Assembly: GCA_023374025.1 (NCBI GenBank)
Contig: SIJG01000092.1
Location: 62,001 to 126,000 of the forward strand
Direction: 5' to 3'
Length of the DNA: 64,000 nucleotides
DNA from: Heterodera schachtii
Lineage: Eukaryota; Nematoda; Chromadorea; Rhabditida; Heteroderidae
Shown: positions 23,721-37,612 of the stretch, one piece after another
Layout: each line of letters starts with the position of its first letter
Numbering within the stretch: the stretch's first letter is position 1
Translations under genes and position numbers: made by a program
The notes under the pieces: model-generated
What the model was told of the DNA's origin: nothing
What the model saw: the letters and a program-made list of their open reading frames with translations, nothing else
Databases searched by the model: none

Positions 23721-24040
23721 TAAAACTTAACAAAAATAATGCTCAATTTTTAGCATTTAAGTCATAATGGATTCTAATAAAAATTTCTTAAAGTAATAGA
23801 AAATATAAAAGTAAAATATAAGTATTATAATTTGAGATTTATAGAATTAAATAATTTGAGCGATATATTCTTCATTTAAAAAAAGTAAAATTATATATAA
23901 ATAGTTTAAAATGATAAATGAAATAAAAAACATTTTATTACATAAAAATGATAGCAGATTTAAACTAAACCAAAGAAATCTATTAATATTAATTATTGTA
24001 TTTCCCTATACAATAAAAAACCATTCACAAAATAAAAAAA

Positions 24041-24118
24041 TTCTTTAACTATGAAATTTAATAGAATATTTTACAAAAATTCTTTAACTATGAAATTTAA
24101 TAGAATATTTTACAATGT
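24041..24118 (+). repeat. Two 39-bp tandem copies
   Basis: TTCTTTAACTATGAAATTTA begins at 24041 and again at 24080, each followed by ATAGAATATTTTACAA. Present again at 31400-31477 in the second large copy. Confidence 0.95.
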
Positions 24119-24447
24119 ATCGGAAATATTTAATACTTAAACTATTTCTAAAAATAAAACTTAGTGGACAAAGTTTTATTTAATTATAAACAAAAATATT
24201 ATTAATAAAAAATTTAAAAAGAAACTCAAAAATACCTATTATTAAAAGATAAAATTTAAAACTTGTAAAAGATTAGGAAAAATAATTTGATAAAAATAAA
24301 TAAACTTTCTTTTAAAATTATATATTTCAATTAAAAAATTAAACTGATTAAAAATAAAAAGAAAAAATTTATTTTATTAAAATTAATAAGAAATTAAAGA
24401 AAAGCCTAAACTAAAATAAAAAAAATAAAAAAAAATTAATTTTATAG

Positions 24448-24478
24448 CTCGCGACAAGTAGCAGCAGCAATACTAATG
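24448..24478 (+). other. Candidate short exon, LATSSSS
   Basis: Preceded by TTTTATAG and followed by GTATTC. Reads L-A-T-S-S-S-S-N-T-N. A weak relative starting CTCGCGACAATG is at 13292. Repeated at 31807-31837. Evidence is limited to plausible borders and base composition. Confidence 0.22.
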
Positions 24479-26331
24479 GTATTCAAATTTCAATATTATT
24501 ATTTATTCAAAATTCTTATTACATTTCGATATGAATTTTTATTCAGAGATTTGATAAAAAAAACAAACAAAGAATTTATTAATAAATAGAATTTTTATCT
24601 TAAGTTATTTCTTCTGCCTTTGCTTTTCAGTTTATTATTTATTCTCTGACAAATGAATGTATAATAACAATTTTTCAATCGGAATATTTTTGGTTGAAAT
24701 TTAATTCTTTTAATCCAAAATTAAAAAATAAAACAAAATACAAGAAAGAAAATTTTTACAAAATATTTTAAAATGTAAATTTTACTATTTTATAAAAATT
24801 AGTTTTTTTGACAATATTTCATATCGAAAAAACAAAGTATACTATATTACCAAACCTCAAATTATATTTAAAATTTAAAATTGATAAAAAATGATGTAAC
24901 CGAATGCTGCAATAATATGTATGAAAAAACACTGGAGCTTCCCGTGAATTAAAAATGAATAAATTTGAGTTTGATCAAGAATATAAAGAAGCTAATAATA
25001 AAGTATGAAAATAATAAATAATTAATTTATAAAAATGCAAGCTTTTAATGCAGATCTAAAACATAAAATGAAATGCATAATATAAAAATGATTAACAAAT
25101 ATCATAAAAAATTAAAATATTTAAACTATTTGAATTTTTAAAACTTTTAGCTACAAACATTAATTAAAATTTATATAAATATAAATAAATGAAAATTAAT
25201 TATAATAACTATAGAAAATTATTATTTATTAAGAATATCTTTGTTTTCAAACGAATAATTAATAGCTTAAAATTATAAAAATTGGCTTTAAATAAAAAAA
25301 TTATATGAAACAATGAAAAAAAATTAAAAAAAAAAAAAAAATTAAAAATACTATTTAAACCCGAAAAAAAGTGTACAAATAAATTTAAAACCAAACTTTT
25401 CTTTTTGATGAAATTGAAAAAAAAAATTGATTTTTAAAGAAAAAAGCCAAAAAACGAATATTGGCGTCGTTACGAGAAAAAAATTGGCGAACAAGATTTT
25501 AAATAGTTAAATTTTTAATAAATTATATGCTTTCATTTTTCGCGCGCCGCCGATTAAAATTTTTAAAAGTTCAAAGGAAGGTTTACATTTGAAGATCATT
25601 ATTTTTTTAAAACAAAATTCGATATTATACAATTCATTAATTAACATCTCTATTTTTATGTAATATTAATTTTATTTTTTTAAAACCATTTTTTTCATTA
25701 TTTATTTTTTACTTTTTTAAAATATTAAAAATTGATGTGATTTCGCATTATACAGGATAATTTAAGCATTTATTTCGTAAATTATTCTTTTGATAATAAA
25801 ACTAATAATTATTTGTTAATTTATTTTTGTTTCATACGGTTCATTTCTTCAAAGGTCGAATTTTAAATAATTAATGGACTCTTTTTTTTGCTATAAAATA
25901 AAACACCTCATCTTATGAAGTAATTAATAAATAAATCCTTTAGAAAAATTTTAATTTTATTTAAATTAGCTGATTAAAAGCAATTTATTAAAGGCAAAAA
26001 ATTAAATGACAAGCTTTGTAATCAAAATATTATGTTAATTAATAAAAAAAAAATCAAAGATTAACAAATAAACATAAAAATATATCAATCAAATGAACAA
26101 AAAATCGCTGATATCAAAATTTTTTCGCTAAGGCAATTAAGAAAAGAAGCACAGTAAGAGTTAAATTTAAAGAAATAACATGGAAACACAGTAAATATTA
26201 TTTTAATAATTATCACTGAGCGAAGCATATTTAAAAAAATTATATTTTTTAAAATATCATATAAATTATTCAAAAATAATTATCCGTAATATATAAATAA
26301 AAATTCTTAATTAAGAAAAAAAAAGATTTTT

Positions 26332-26365
26332 GAAGCCATCCACAAATACCGCCGTTGCAATTCAA
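26332..26365 (+). other. Candidate short exon, EAIHKYRR
   Basis: A G+C-richer island reading E-A-I-H-K-Y-R-R-C-N-S, ending at GTGCAT. Repeated at 33691-33724. I found no paralogue outside the tandem duplication, so conservation cannot be judged. Confidence 0.22.
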
Positions 26366-26502
26366 GTGCATCGATAAATGAGAGAATATTCATTTATTAT
26401 TTAAAATTATCATTTGAATATTTTATTAGAATAGTAATCTTAAATACAAAAATAAATTTAATAATATTATATAAAAATATAATATATAATACAACTAATC
26501 AT

Positions 26503-27087
26503 TAGGGATAAAATTATAGTTGCTAAAAAATGCCAAAATAATTAATTTTTAGTTTCTAAAAAAACCCCAAAATAGTTGCTAAAAATAGGTAAATAGTTGC
26601 TAAAAACTTTCATAAAGGGTGTAAAATCGAAAATTTTCTTCAAAAAGCAAAAATATTTTGCCAAATCATTAAGGATATAATACATAATTTTCAAAGAATT
26701 AAAAATTATCCAATAAAATAAACATATAAATTTTGGAGGTGAATTTTTGAGAAAATTTTCATTTCTCAAGGGTGTGTTTTTGAAAAAATTTTTGGGTCAA
26801 TCTTTGGGGTGTTTTTTTGAAAAATTTTTTGGGTCGATAATAGGGGTGTATTTTTCGTTTTTATTGCATTTTTTTAACAAATTTTGGGCAAACGCCAAAA
26901 TAGTAGAAAATAGTTTTTTTTCGAAAAATTTATAGTTTTTTAGTTGCTAAAAATAAAACCTAGAAAATAGGTGCTAATAACTCGAAAAGTAGCTTAAGAA
27001 CAGTCGAAGAAAACATGTTTTTCGTGGATTTCAGGCCACGGGGAGCTCAGGAAAAAAATAGTGAAAAAACTATAAATTGCATCCCTA
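26503..27087. mobile_element. hAT-type element, 585 bp, copy in unit 1
   Basis: Left end TAGGGATAAAATTATAGTT, right end complementary to TAGGGATGCAATTTATAGTT. Flanking 8-mers CTAATCAT and CTAATTAC match at 6 of 8 positions, an old 8-bp target duplication. The interior has GTTGCTAAAAA repeats and GGGTGTATTTTTCG, also seen at 60-80 and, in part, around 51000. No transposase, so non-autonomous. Confidence 0.8.
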
Positions 27088-27945
27088 CTAATTACATGTT
27101 TAATAAGTCATTTATTTTTTAAACTTTCATGTAAAAATTAAAACCAAAACATCAATCCAGAACACACCCTAGGCCATTGCTCAAGTTTATAAATTCATAA
27201 TTAAAATAAAATTAAGTAATTTATTGAATTCAATAATGTGGCAAATAATATATTATTTTAATTTATAAATTGTTATTTATTTTGTTTGATTTCATATTAT
27301 ATTTATTTTTAGGAAATTATTTTAAATAAAGTAATCTTGCTAAAACAATTTAAAAAGATTAAATATAAATCTAATGTTTATTTATATTTACTAAAGAATA
27401 ATTAGAAGAAAATGAAGTGGAAAATCAGTTTTTATAACATAAATTATTCATTAATAATAAAATTAAATATTTATTTTTCAAAAGACACAAAAAAATTTAT
27501 GAAAACTTTTTCATTTTGGGAGATTCACAAATAATAAAAATAAATTTTAAAAATGTAAATTATAAATTGTTAAATCATTACTTTAATTGTCATATGATTA
27601 AATATGGAATATTAAAATATAATTTGTAATCAAAAAAAAATGAAAACGATTTGCTCAATCAGTCATAAAAATATAAAACGCCAATAAAAATGTTTAATTA
27701 TTATAACTGTAAAATAAGTAATTATTACCTGTTGAACATAAATGAAAATAAGTAGCGAAATATAACAAAAACTCGTCTAATAATTTTTTACAGTAAAGAG
27801 TTTAGCGACGAGATAAAAAATAATTATTTTAAAGTATCAATATATATATATATATGAAATAAATGATTCTAATTATTTTTTTAAACAAATTTAATGCTAA
27901 AAAAACATTTGATAAAATTGAAAAGTAGTAACAAAATCATCTTTT

Positions 27946-30900
27946 AAATACCAAAATAAATCAATATTTTAAAATATAATTAAATCCTTTTAATATTATA
28001 GAGTTTACTCTGATTAATGTGAATTCATTAAATATAGAAACAATAAATATTTAAAATAATGAAGAAGACCAATAATTAATCGGCTATTTAAATTTGACAG
28101 AAATAACTCATTTTAATAATATTAATTACATTATTCGCTAAGATTTAATTCTACTTAATTAAAGAATAAAAAAATAATTTCACATTTCTATTAAAGAATA
28201 AACTTTTTTTATGGAAATTATGTCACTTAAATATTTTAGAAAAATTTAATAAATAAAACAATTTTAAACCAAACCAATTCAACATATTTTTTTTATATAT
28301 TTGAACAGATTTATATTAGATAAAAAACGCCAATTATGAAAAATATATCGAGTCAAGATCACTCAGCGGATTGGACAACTCACCTTTATATTATTAATTA
28401 AAATATTTTAATATAAAGTATTTAAAGAGGATAGTTACTGATCAGGAAACAAATTTTAAATTTAAAAAGTCAAATAATAAAATATAATGGTAAAGATAGT
28501 TTTTGATTAATACATATAAAACATTTATTCTGATAGATGATCAAGAGAGTGAGAGATTCTAATATGTAAAATAAATAAACATTAAATAAAAATTCAAAAG
28601 GTAAAATGAATAAAACTGAAATAATAAAGCAATGACACAAAGGCATTAAATATTTATATTCTTATGAAAAATCACAATTCCTAAAAATTATAATAAATAG
28701 AATCAAAAAAGAGATGAGGTCAAGAAAAACAAGAAAAATTAAAATAAATTGTTAATAAAATTACAAATAATAAAAATCTTCATTGAATTATAATATAAAT
28801 TAAGGCATAATTAATAAATTTACTATAATAAATTTAGTATTTAAAAATACCAAAAATAAACATGTGATCAATAAAATGCATTATTTAACATTATTAAAAT
28901 AAATTTTAATTATATTTCCAAATAAACATAAAAATATAAATTTAAAAGTCAGACGAATGTTAATTATTTTGTTTAAACCTTTTCTCATTAAATGAAACAG
29001 CAACAATTAATAAAAATTAACTAATAAAACGAAGAACAAAATATATTTATAAAAATTTGTTAATAGAATTAATTCTTCAAAAAAGAACAAAAAAATAACA
29101 TAAAATTCAAAATTTAAAAATTATAATTTGAAAAGTAGACGAAGAAATGTTTTGCAATAAGCTCGATATGAGCACATGTTTATAAAAAATATTTATCGTA
29201 AAAATATTCATAATTAAATTTAAAAAAAAATTTATTTAAATCATAATTTATTGAAACAAATGCATGAAATTAATATTCATAAAATTAACTTATAAAATAA
29301 TAGGTTTTGAATTAGAAAAGTAATGAATCAATTATAACATTATTAAAAACATTGTTTATACTTATAATTTTTTAAATTATTTTGTTCAAATTTTAAAACA
29401 AATATTGGAGACAATCAACACGACGCAACAATTGCCAATCTGAACAAGATTGAAAAAAGTCATTGGAAAATAATTACAAACGCTTAATTTAAAATATCAA
29501 CTTTCTAAAGTGAAGTATATTAATTTAGATACATAATTTCAAAAACAAAAATCATGATTAAAATAAATACAATTTTAAAATGGTTAATCAATATTTAAAA
29601 TAAAAATATACAAAAAAACAAAATAACTATTTTTATTTTGTGAATAATGAGAATTTTTTAATAGATTTAAATGAAAATAAATTTTTGAAGTTCTCTGAAA
29701 AACCAAGTTAATTATATTAATATATTGTAATAAAATTTTAATTTATTATGAATATAACTCTCTCTGTCTTTTGGTATATATGAAATTAATATAATTATTT
29801 TCTATTTTGATGGAAGAAACAAAATGAAATGATTAATGAAATAAATTTCTGAAAATAAAACAATAAAGAAAATATAAATATTTGAATAACTTACCGAAAA
29901 TAATTTACTCATTAATAAAAATTTATTTAATTTTAAAATTATAACATTATGATAAATAAAAACAAAGGTATTATTTTTATTGCGTTTGATAAATAAAAAT
30001 TAAAAGAAACAGTGAATTTAAAAAATTGTTTCTAAAAAATAGTATAAAAAGTAAAAAGCTAAAACAAAAATATTAGAGACAATCAACACGACGCAACGAT
30101 TGCCAATCTGAACAAGATTGAAAAAAATTCATTGGAAAAAAATCACAAACGCTTAATTTAAAAAATCAACTTTCTAAAGTGAAGTATTAATTTAGGTACA
30201 TAATTTCAAAAACAAAAATAACGATCAAAATAAATACATTTTAAAAAGGTTAATCAATATTTAAAATAAAAATATACAAGAAAATAAAATAACTATTACA
30301 AAAAAAGTTTAGAAAATCATTTTTCATTGTTCTTAATTGTTATATTTTTATTATACCTTATTTAGAGCACTATGATATCATTGTTTGTTAAAAAGTTTAT
30401 GAAGAGATTAAATTATCCTATTTTTTAATGAGTTAAACATTTCTGTAAATAACCTTTTAATGAAGAAATGATGTGTATGGCTTATATGAAAAATATATTA
30501 ATAAAAATATTTTTTTAATTTTCAGTTATTTGAAAAAATAAAGTCTAAATTTAAAAAAATTAATATTAAAATATTAGCATATTTAAATGATCATGATTAA
30601 ATAATATGAAAATTTATTAAATATTAATGTGAGAGCCCAAACTAAAAATTGCTCAAAAATGGTTGAAAACGATTTGTGCTTGGTCGTTTCTTAATTTTTT
30701 GCAGGGTTACCCTTGAAAATTTCCCGAAATAAGTACATCGCTGGTCAAAAAATAAGATTTAATTTTTTTTGGAAAAAGCGCGCCGCAAAAAACCTTTATA
30801 TTGGTTTTTTAAATTTTGAATAAAATTCTCTAAAATGCTGATTTTTGACCCCAAATGACGCTTTTTTGTCGGCCAAATGCGGATTTTGAGTTTTCAGTTG

Positions 30901-33900
30901 ATGGCCTTATTTTTACGCTAATAAAATATTATTTAAGTCGATTTTTATGTTTTTATTACGTTTTCTTCGCGCTACAATTAGTTTTAGAAAAATCTTATTT
31001 TTGGAGTCCGAATCTTAGTTTTTGAGTCATTTTGTCTTATTTTGAAAAAAAAACTTGACCGCCTGTGATTAATCTATCTTAAAACTTAACAAAAATAATG
31101 CTCAATTTTTAGCATTTAAGTCATAATGGATTCTAATAAAAATTTCTTAAAGTAATAGAAAATATAAAAGTAAAATATAAGTATTATAATTTGAGATTTA
31201 TAGAATTAAATAATTTGAGCGATATATTCTTCATTTAAAAAAAGTAAAATTATATATAAATAGTTTAAAATGATAAATGAAATAAAAAACATTTTATTAC
31301 ATAAAAATGATAGCAGATTTAAACTAAACCAAAGAAATCTATTAATATTAATTATTGTATTTCCCTATACAATAAAAAACCATTCACAAAATAAAAAAAT
31401 TCTTTAACTATGAAATTTAATAGAATATTTTACAAAAATTCTTTAACTATGAAATTTAATAGAATATTTTACAATGTATCGGAAATATTTAATACTTAAA
31501 CTATTTCTAAAAATAAAACTTAGTGGACAAAGTTTTATTTAATTATAAACAAAAATATTATTAATAAAAAATTTAAAAAGAAACTCAAAAATACCTATTA
31601 TTAAAAGATAAAATTTAAAACTTGTAAAAGATTAGGAAAAATAATTTGATAAAAATAAATAAACTTTCTTTTAAAATTATATATTTCAATTAAAAAATTA
31701 AACTGATTAAAAATAAAAAGAAAAAATTTATTTTATTAAAATTAATAAGAAATTAAAGAAAAGCCTAAACTAAAATAAAAAAAATAAAAAAAAATTAATT
31801 TTATAGCTCGCGACAAGTAGCAGCAGCAATACTAATGGTATTCAAATTTCAATATTATTATTTATTCAAAATTCTTATTACATTTCGATATGAATTTTTA
31901 TTCAGAGATTTGATAAAAAAAACAAACAAAGAATTTATTAATAAATAGAATTTTTATCTTAAGTTATTTCTTCTGCCTTTGCTTTTCAGTTTATTATTTA
32001 TTCTCTGACAAATGAATGTATAATAACAATTTTTCAATCGGAATATTTTTGGTTGAAATTTAATTCTTTTAATCCAAAATTAAAAAATAAAACAAAATAC
32101 AAGAAAGAAAATTTTTACAAAATATTTTAAAATGTAAATTTTACTATTTTATAAAAATTAGTTTTTTTGACAATATTTCATATCGAAAAAACAAAGTATA
32201 CTATATTACCAAACCTCAAATTATATTTAAAATTTAAAATTGATAAAAAATGATGTAACCGAATGCTGCAATAATATGTATGAAAAAACACTGGAGCTTC
32301 CCGTGAATTAAAAATGAATAAATTTGAGTTTGATCAAGAATATAAAGAAGCTAATAATAAAGTATGAAAATAATAAATAATTAATTTATAAAAATGCAAG
32401 CTTTTAATGCAGATCTAAAACATAAAATGAAATGCATAATATAAAAATGATTAACAAATATCATAAAAAATTAAAATATTTAAACTATTTGAATTTTTAA
32501 AACTTTTAGCTACAAACATTAATTAAAATTTATATAAATATAAATAAATGAAAATTAATTATAATAACTATAGAAAATTATTATTTATTAAGAATATCTT
32601 TGTTTTCAAACGAATAATTAATAGCTTAAAATTATAAAAATTGGCTTTAAATAAAAAAATTATATGAAACAATGAAAAAAAATTAAAAAAAAAAAAAAAA
32701 TTAAAAATACTATTTAAACCCGAAAAAAAGTGTACAAATAAATTTAAAACCAAACTTTTCTTTTTGATGAAATTGAAAAAAAAAATTGATTTTTAAAGAA
32801 AAAAGCCAAAAAACGAATATTGGCGTCGTTACGAGAAAAAAATTGGCGAACAAGATTTTAAATAGTTAAATTTTTAATAAATTATATGCTTTCATTTTTC
32901 GCGCGCCGCCGATTAAAATTTTTAAAAGTTCAAAGGAAGGTTTACATTTGAAGATCATTATTTTTTTAAAACAAAATTCGATATTATACAATTCATTAAT
33001 TAACATCTCTATTTTTATGTAATATTAATTTTATTTTTTTAAAACCATTTTTTTCATTATTTATTTTTTACTTTTTTAAAATATTAAAAATTGATGTGAT
33101 TTCGCATTATACAGGATAATTTAAGCATTTATTTCGTAAATTATTCTTTTGATAATAAAACTAATAATTATTTGTTAATTTATTTTTGTTTCATACGGTT
33201 CATTTCTTCAAAGGTCGAATTTTAAATAATTAATGGACTCTTTTTTTTGCTATAAAATAAAACACCTCATCTTATGAAGTAATTAATAAATAAATCCTTT
33301 AGAAAAATTTTAATTTTATTTAAATTAGCTGATTAAAAGCAATTTATTAAAGGCAAAAAATTAAATGACAAGCTTTGTAATCAAAATATTATGTTAATTA
33401 ATAAAAAAAAAATCAAAGATTAACAAATAAACATAAAAATATATCAATCAAATGAACAAAAAATCGCTGATATCAAAATTTTTTCGCTAAGGCAATTAAG
33501 AAAAGAAGCACAGTAAGAGTTAAATTTAAAGAAATAACATGGAAACACAGTAAATATTATTTTAATAATTATCACTGAGCGAAGCATATTTAAAAAAATT
33601 ATATTTTTTAAAATATCATATAAATTATTCAAAAATAATTATCCGTAATATATAAATAAAAATTCTTAATTAAGAAAAAAAAAGATTTTTGAAGCCATCC
33701 ACAAATACCGCCGTTGCAATTCAAGTGCATCGATAAATGAGAGAATATTCATTTATTATTTAAAATTATCATTTGAATATTTTATTAGAATAGTAATCTT
33801 AAATACAAAAATAAATTTAATAATATTATATAAAAATATAATATATAATACAACTAATCATTAGGGATAAAATTATAGTTGCTAAAAAATGCCAAAATAA

Positions 33901-35302
33901 TTAATTTTTAGTTTCTAAAAAAACCCCAAAATAGTTGCTAAAAATAGGTAAATAGTTGCTAAAAACTTTCATAAAGGGTGTAAAATCGAAAATTTTCTTC
34001 AAAAAGCAAAAATATTTTGCCAAATCATTAAGGATATAATACATAATTTTCAAAGAATTAAAAATTATCCAATAAAATAAACATATAAATTTTGGAGGTG
34101 AATTTTTGAGAAAATTTTCATTTCTCAAGGGTGTGTTTTTGAAAAAATTTTTGGGTCAATCTTTGGGGTGTTTTTTTGAAAAATTTTTTGGGTCGATAAT
34201 AGGGGTGTATTTTTCGTTTTTATTGCATTTTTTTAACAAATTTTGGGCAAACGCCAAAATAGTAGAAAATAGTTTTTTTTCGAAAAATTTATAGTTTTTT
34301 AGTTGCTAAAAATAAAACCTAGAAAATAGGTGCTAATAACTCGAAAAGTAGCTTAAGAACAGTCGAAGAAAACATGTTTTTCGTGGATTTCAGGCCACGG
34401 GGAGCTCAGGAAAAAAATAGTGAAAAAACTATAAATTGCATCCCTACTAATTACATGTTTAATAAGTCATTTATTTTTTAAACTTTCATGTAAAAATTAA
34501 AACCAAAACATCAATCCAGAACACACCCTAGGCCATTGCTCAAGTTTATAAATTCATAATTAAAATAAAATTAAGTAATTTATTGAATTCAATAATGTGG
34601 CAAATAATATATTATTTTAATTTATAAATTGTTATTTATTTTGTTTGATTTCATATTATATTTATTTTTAGGAAATTATTTTAAATAAAGTAATCTTGCT
34701 AAAACAATTTAAAAAGATTAAATATAAATCTAATGTTTATTTATATTTACTAAAGAATAATTAGAAGAAAATGAAGTGGAAAATCAGTTTTTATAACATA
34801 AATTATTCATTAATAATAAAATTAAATATTTATTTTTCAAAAGACACAAAAAAATTTATGAAAACTTTTTCATTTTGGGAGATTCACAAATAATAAAAAT
34901 AAATTTTAAAAATGTAAATTATAAATTGTTAAATCATTACTTTAATTGTCATATGATTAAATATGGAATATTAAAATATAATTTGTAATCAAAAAAAAAT
35001 GAAAACGATTTGCTCAATCAGTCATAAAAATATAAAACGCCAATAAAAATGTTTAATTATTATAACTGTAAAATAAGTAATTATTACCTGTTGAACATAA
35101 ATGAAAATAAGTAGCGAAATATAACAAAAACTCGTCTAATAATTTTTTACAGTAAAGAGTTTAGCGACGAGATAAAAAATAATTATTTTAAAGTATCAAT
35201 ATATATATATATGAAATAAATGATTCTAATTATTTTTTTAAACAAATTTAATGCTAAAAAAACATTTGATAAAATTGAAAAGTAGTAACAAAATCATCTT
35301 TT
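27946..35302. repeat. 7,357-bp tandem duplication, copy 2
   Basis: Second copy of 20587-27945, two bases shorter because of one missing TA (35199-35211). The junction between copies (..CATCTTTTA / AATACCAAAA..) shows only one base of overlap between the two parent ends, as in end joining rather than recombination between repeats. To the right, unique sequence starts with TGACTGCTATTG. Confidence 0.97.
33862..34446. mobile_element. hAT-type element, 585 bp, copy in unit 2
   Basis: Identical by inspection to 26503-27087, including its imperfect target duplication. It was therefore copied by the segmental duplication and not by a second transposition. Confidence 0.8.
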
Positions 35303-36190
35303 ATGACTGCTATTGAAAAAATGTTTATTGATTTAAAAAAATTATAAATAGAATTGAATTTTCCTATACATACTATATCCAAAACAATATTTTTTATAAA
35401 TTTTCTTTTTTTTAAGGTTTTTTATTAAAATATTTAAAAATGAGATTGCTAAAGCTTTATTTAGCCTTAATATATTATTTCTTTTCAGAGAAAATAACTT
35501 TTTTTTAATTTAGATTTTTTATTAACATTATTTTTAAAAACTTCAAAAATAATTTAATAATTAAAATCTTTTAGAATACCTAATTTATTTTTATTATCAT
35601 AAAAAACTGATAATCCAAGTTTAATAAATTAGAAGCAAAAAAAAAATGTAAAGAAAAGAGAAATTCTAAGTCAAAAAAATTGTTGCAAAATGTAATTATT
35701 TTTTGGATCTTAAATATAATAATTTAAATAACGAATTCAGAACATGCAATTGTAACTTTAGTCAATCTTCATGGGATAAATCATTAAAAATAATTAAAAA
35801 TACCGATTAATAAATATTAATCAAAAAATAATAATTGAAAAATTTATAAAAAATGACAAAACAAAACTAAACTATTTAATTAAAAAGGATGCAAATGTTT
35901 TGTAAATCTAACCTTAATATAAATAAATATTTCAATTTATTTAAAAAAATTTTTTTATTATGTTTATATATTTTTATAAAAATATTGTTTAAAAATATTA
36001 TTTCTAGAGTTATTCATAATAAACTCATTTGTGTACGTGAATATATCAAAACATTTTTTAATGAATAATGGATATCCACGATTAAAATCTTATAGCAATT
36101 ATAAATATCAAAAAGAAGATTATAATTTTTTGCATAGTTTATTATTTGAATTTTAAGTTCATAACTTGGAACTTTAATAATTTACGTCAA
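35303..36190. other. Unique AT-rich spacer
   Basis: Homopolymer-rich sequence directly right of the tandem duplication. I found no paralogue, exon-like core or element terminus in it. Confidence 0.4.
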
Positions 36191-36201
36191 AATTATGTAC
36201 A

Positions 36202-36408
36202 TTGATTGCTTCACTATGTTGGAGAAATGTTAGAAAACACCCAACTCTGCTAAATAGAACAGATTTTTTTTTAAATAACTTTATTCTTTTTAAAGAAATT
36301 TGTAAATTCTTTTGGTTGAGTCATATTCAATTAAATTTGTATTTTGGACAAAATCTGGCAATATTATCAGAATGCGTTTCCTATTTAATAAATTTCTTCC
36401 AGAAATAG
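36202..36408 (+). other. Unassigned open frame, 68 codons
   Basis: An open frame of somewhat higher complexity than its surroundings, starting at a non-ATG codon. It has aromatic-rich stretches (F-F-L-N-N-F-I-L-F) and no motif that I recognise. No splice borders are evident. It may be an exon of a host gene or a chance opening. Confidence 0.15.
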
Positions 36409-36434
36409 AATACTCTTTTTAAAATACCTTCATA

Positions 36435-36680
36435 TTGATTAATAAAACAACAACTAATTTGGGGGGTCATTTTGCATTTATTTTAATTGACTTTTTCACT
36501 GTTTGTCCGTTAATTCCCCCCCCCCCCCCGTCTCCAATTGCTCCATCGTCTCCTCACCCCATTCATTTTCATTTAAAAATTTCCTCCCAAAATTCGTCCA
36601 TTTATTCGGATTTATTACAAATAATTAAAAAATATCTCGAGAAAGGATTTCTTAATTTGAATAAGCAAATAATTAAATGA
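36435..36680 (+). other. Unassigned open frame with poly-proline run
   Basis: An 81-codon frame contains a C14 homopolymer (about 36517-36530) translated as prolines, then P-S-P-I-A-P-S-S-P-H-P. Homopolymer length errors would change the frame. The G+C-rich patch is anomalous for the region, but I recognise no product. Confidence 0.15.
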
Positions 36681-37091
36681 AGGAAAAACGTGTAGAAAAA
36701 ATAAATGAAATTATTCAAAAATTTAATAGGCAATAAATTAACAAATCCAAAGAGATTAAAAGATAAAATAATGAATACGAATAAAATAAAATTGACTAAC
36801 AATCTTTTAATAGGACATATATTAAGTTATTAAGCTAAAAATATATAATTAGCCAACGCACAATAACATTAATAATAAAATAATTGATTGCAAATTCGAT
36901 TAAATGAATGTTGAAAACATAAAATAATTAACTTTATAAAAATAGAAAATGTGGCAAATAATCCGAAATAATAAATATTCTAATGCGATATTAATCATTT
37001 TCAAAATATAAATATTTTATTATAATAAATTTATAAAAAAAAATAAATTTTAATTAGAGGAAATAAATTAAAAATATTTTATTCATATAAG

Positions 37092-37098
37092 GCGGACG
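37092..37098 (+). pseudogene. 5' piece of SEDT micro-exon split by LTR element
   Basis: GCGGACG follows the acceptor-like ATATAAG. Joined across the LTR element to 41115-41143 it gives a 36-nt open core, A-D-E-V-G-R-V-V-S-E-D-T, followed by GCGAGT. It aligns residue for residue with A-E-E-V-R-L-L-V-L-E-D-T at 51490. Confidence 0.5.
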
Positions 37099-37483
37099 CG
37101 TTGGAGAAAACGAGAAATGGTTCGGGGATGGAATTGGGATTTGGGGTTTGGGATGAGGGAAATGATTCCAAATTCCACCACTTTATATTTAAAGTCAAAT
37201 ACTCACTGCTCGTTTCTAACGGCAGCTTTAAAGCCAAGAGTATCAAAGTTTGGGGAATTTATCAGGGAATTTAAAGACAATTCATAAAACATAAATAATA
37301 AATTCAATATAAAATGAAAACATAAAACATTGATACAAATTCGAATACCATTTTCCGAATGAAGACAAAATATGAAAAGGATAAAATGACAACGAATAAA
37401 CATTTAAATGAGAAAATAACGCGAAAACAATCGCTATGAAAAATAGTAAATAAAATAAAGGATAAATGACTATTTATCCTACG
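37099..37483 (-). repeat. 3' LTR (element orientation)
   Basis: 385 bp, identical to 40726-41110 on base-by-base reading. Near its outer end it contains the palindrome GGATAAATGACTATTTATCC. The 66-codon open frames inside both LTRs are incidental duplicates. Confidence 0.9.
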
Positions 37484-37492
37484 TCCCCCGCC
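37484..37492 (-). other. Polypurine tract
   Basis: GGCGGGGGA on the minus strand directly abuts the 3' LTR, where second-strand priming occurs in LTR retrotransposons. Confidence 0.6.
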
Positions 37493-37499
37493 GCTCAAA

Positions 37500-37612
37500 G
37501 ATCCGTGTCCTCACGGATTGAAGACGCGCACCTCCCCCGGGTCCAGCAGATGTCGAGCGCCTGCGAGATGGTGTCGGCCGAGGCGATCAACCGGTGCAGT
37601 GCTCATGTCGGC
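37500..37612 (-). other. GC-rich tail of the element ORF
   Basis: This 110-base stretch is strikingly G+C-rich compared with the rest of the ORF. It lies just downstream of an acceptor-like TTTATTTTTCAG (minus strand, about 37627-37638). It encodes the last residues (..G-E-V-R-V-F-N-P) in the long frame; another frame is also open (L-H-R-L-I-A-S-A-D-T-I-S-Q). It may be captured host sequence or a separate 3' exon. Confidence 0.4.

Larger units (their letters stand above)
20587..27945. repeat. 7,359-bp tandem duplication, copy 1
   Basis: Every landmark I compared reappears 7,359 bases later, including low-complexity runs, and all open frames are identical. The only difference found is in the TA run at 27841-27855, which is one dinucleotide longer here. 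The left edge is set by divergence upstream of AAATACCAAAATAAATC. The unit includes one hAT element, the direct repeats at 22046 and 22714, and several exon-like cores. Confidence 0.97.

Noticed and set aside
25209..34294. Pairs of identical short open frames 7,359 bases apart
   Set aside because: Identity reflects the whole-segment duplication, not selection on coding; several run through homopolymers or the hAT element.
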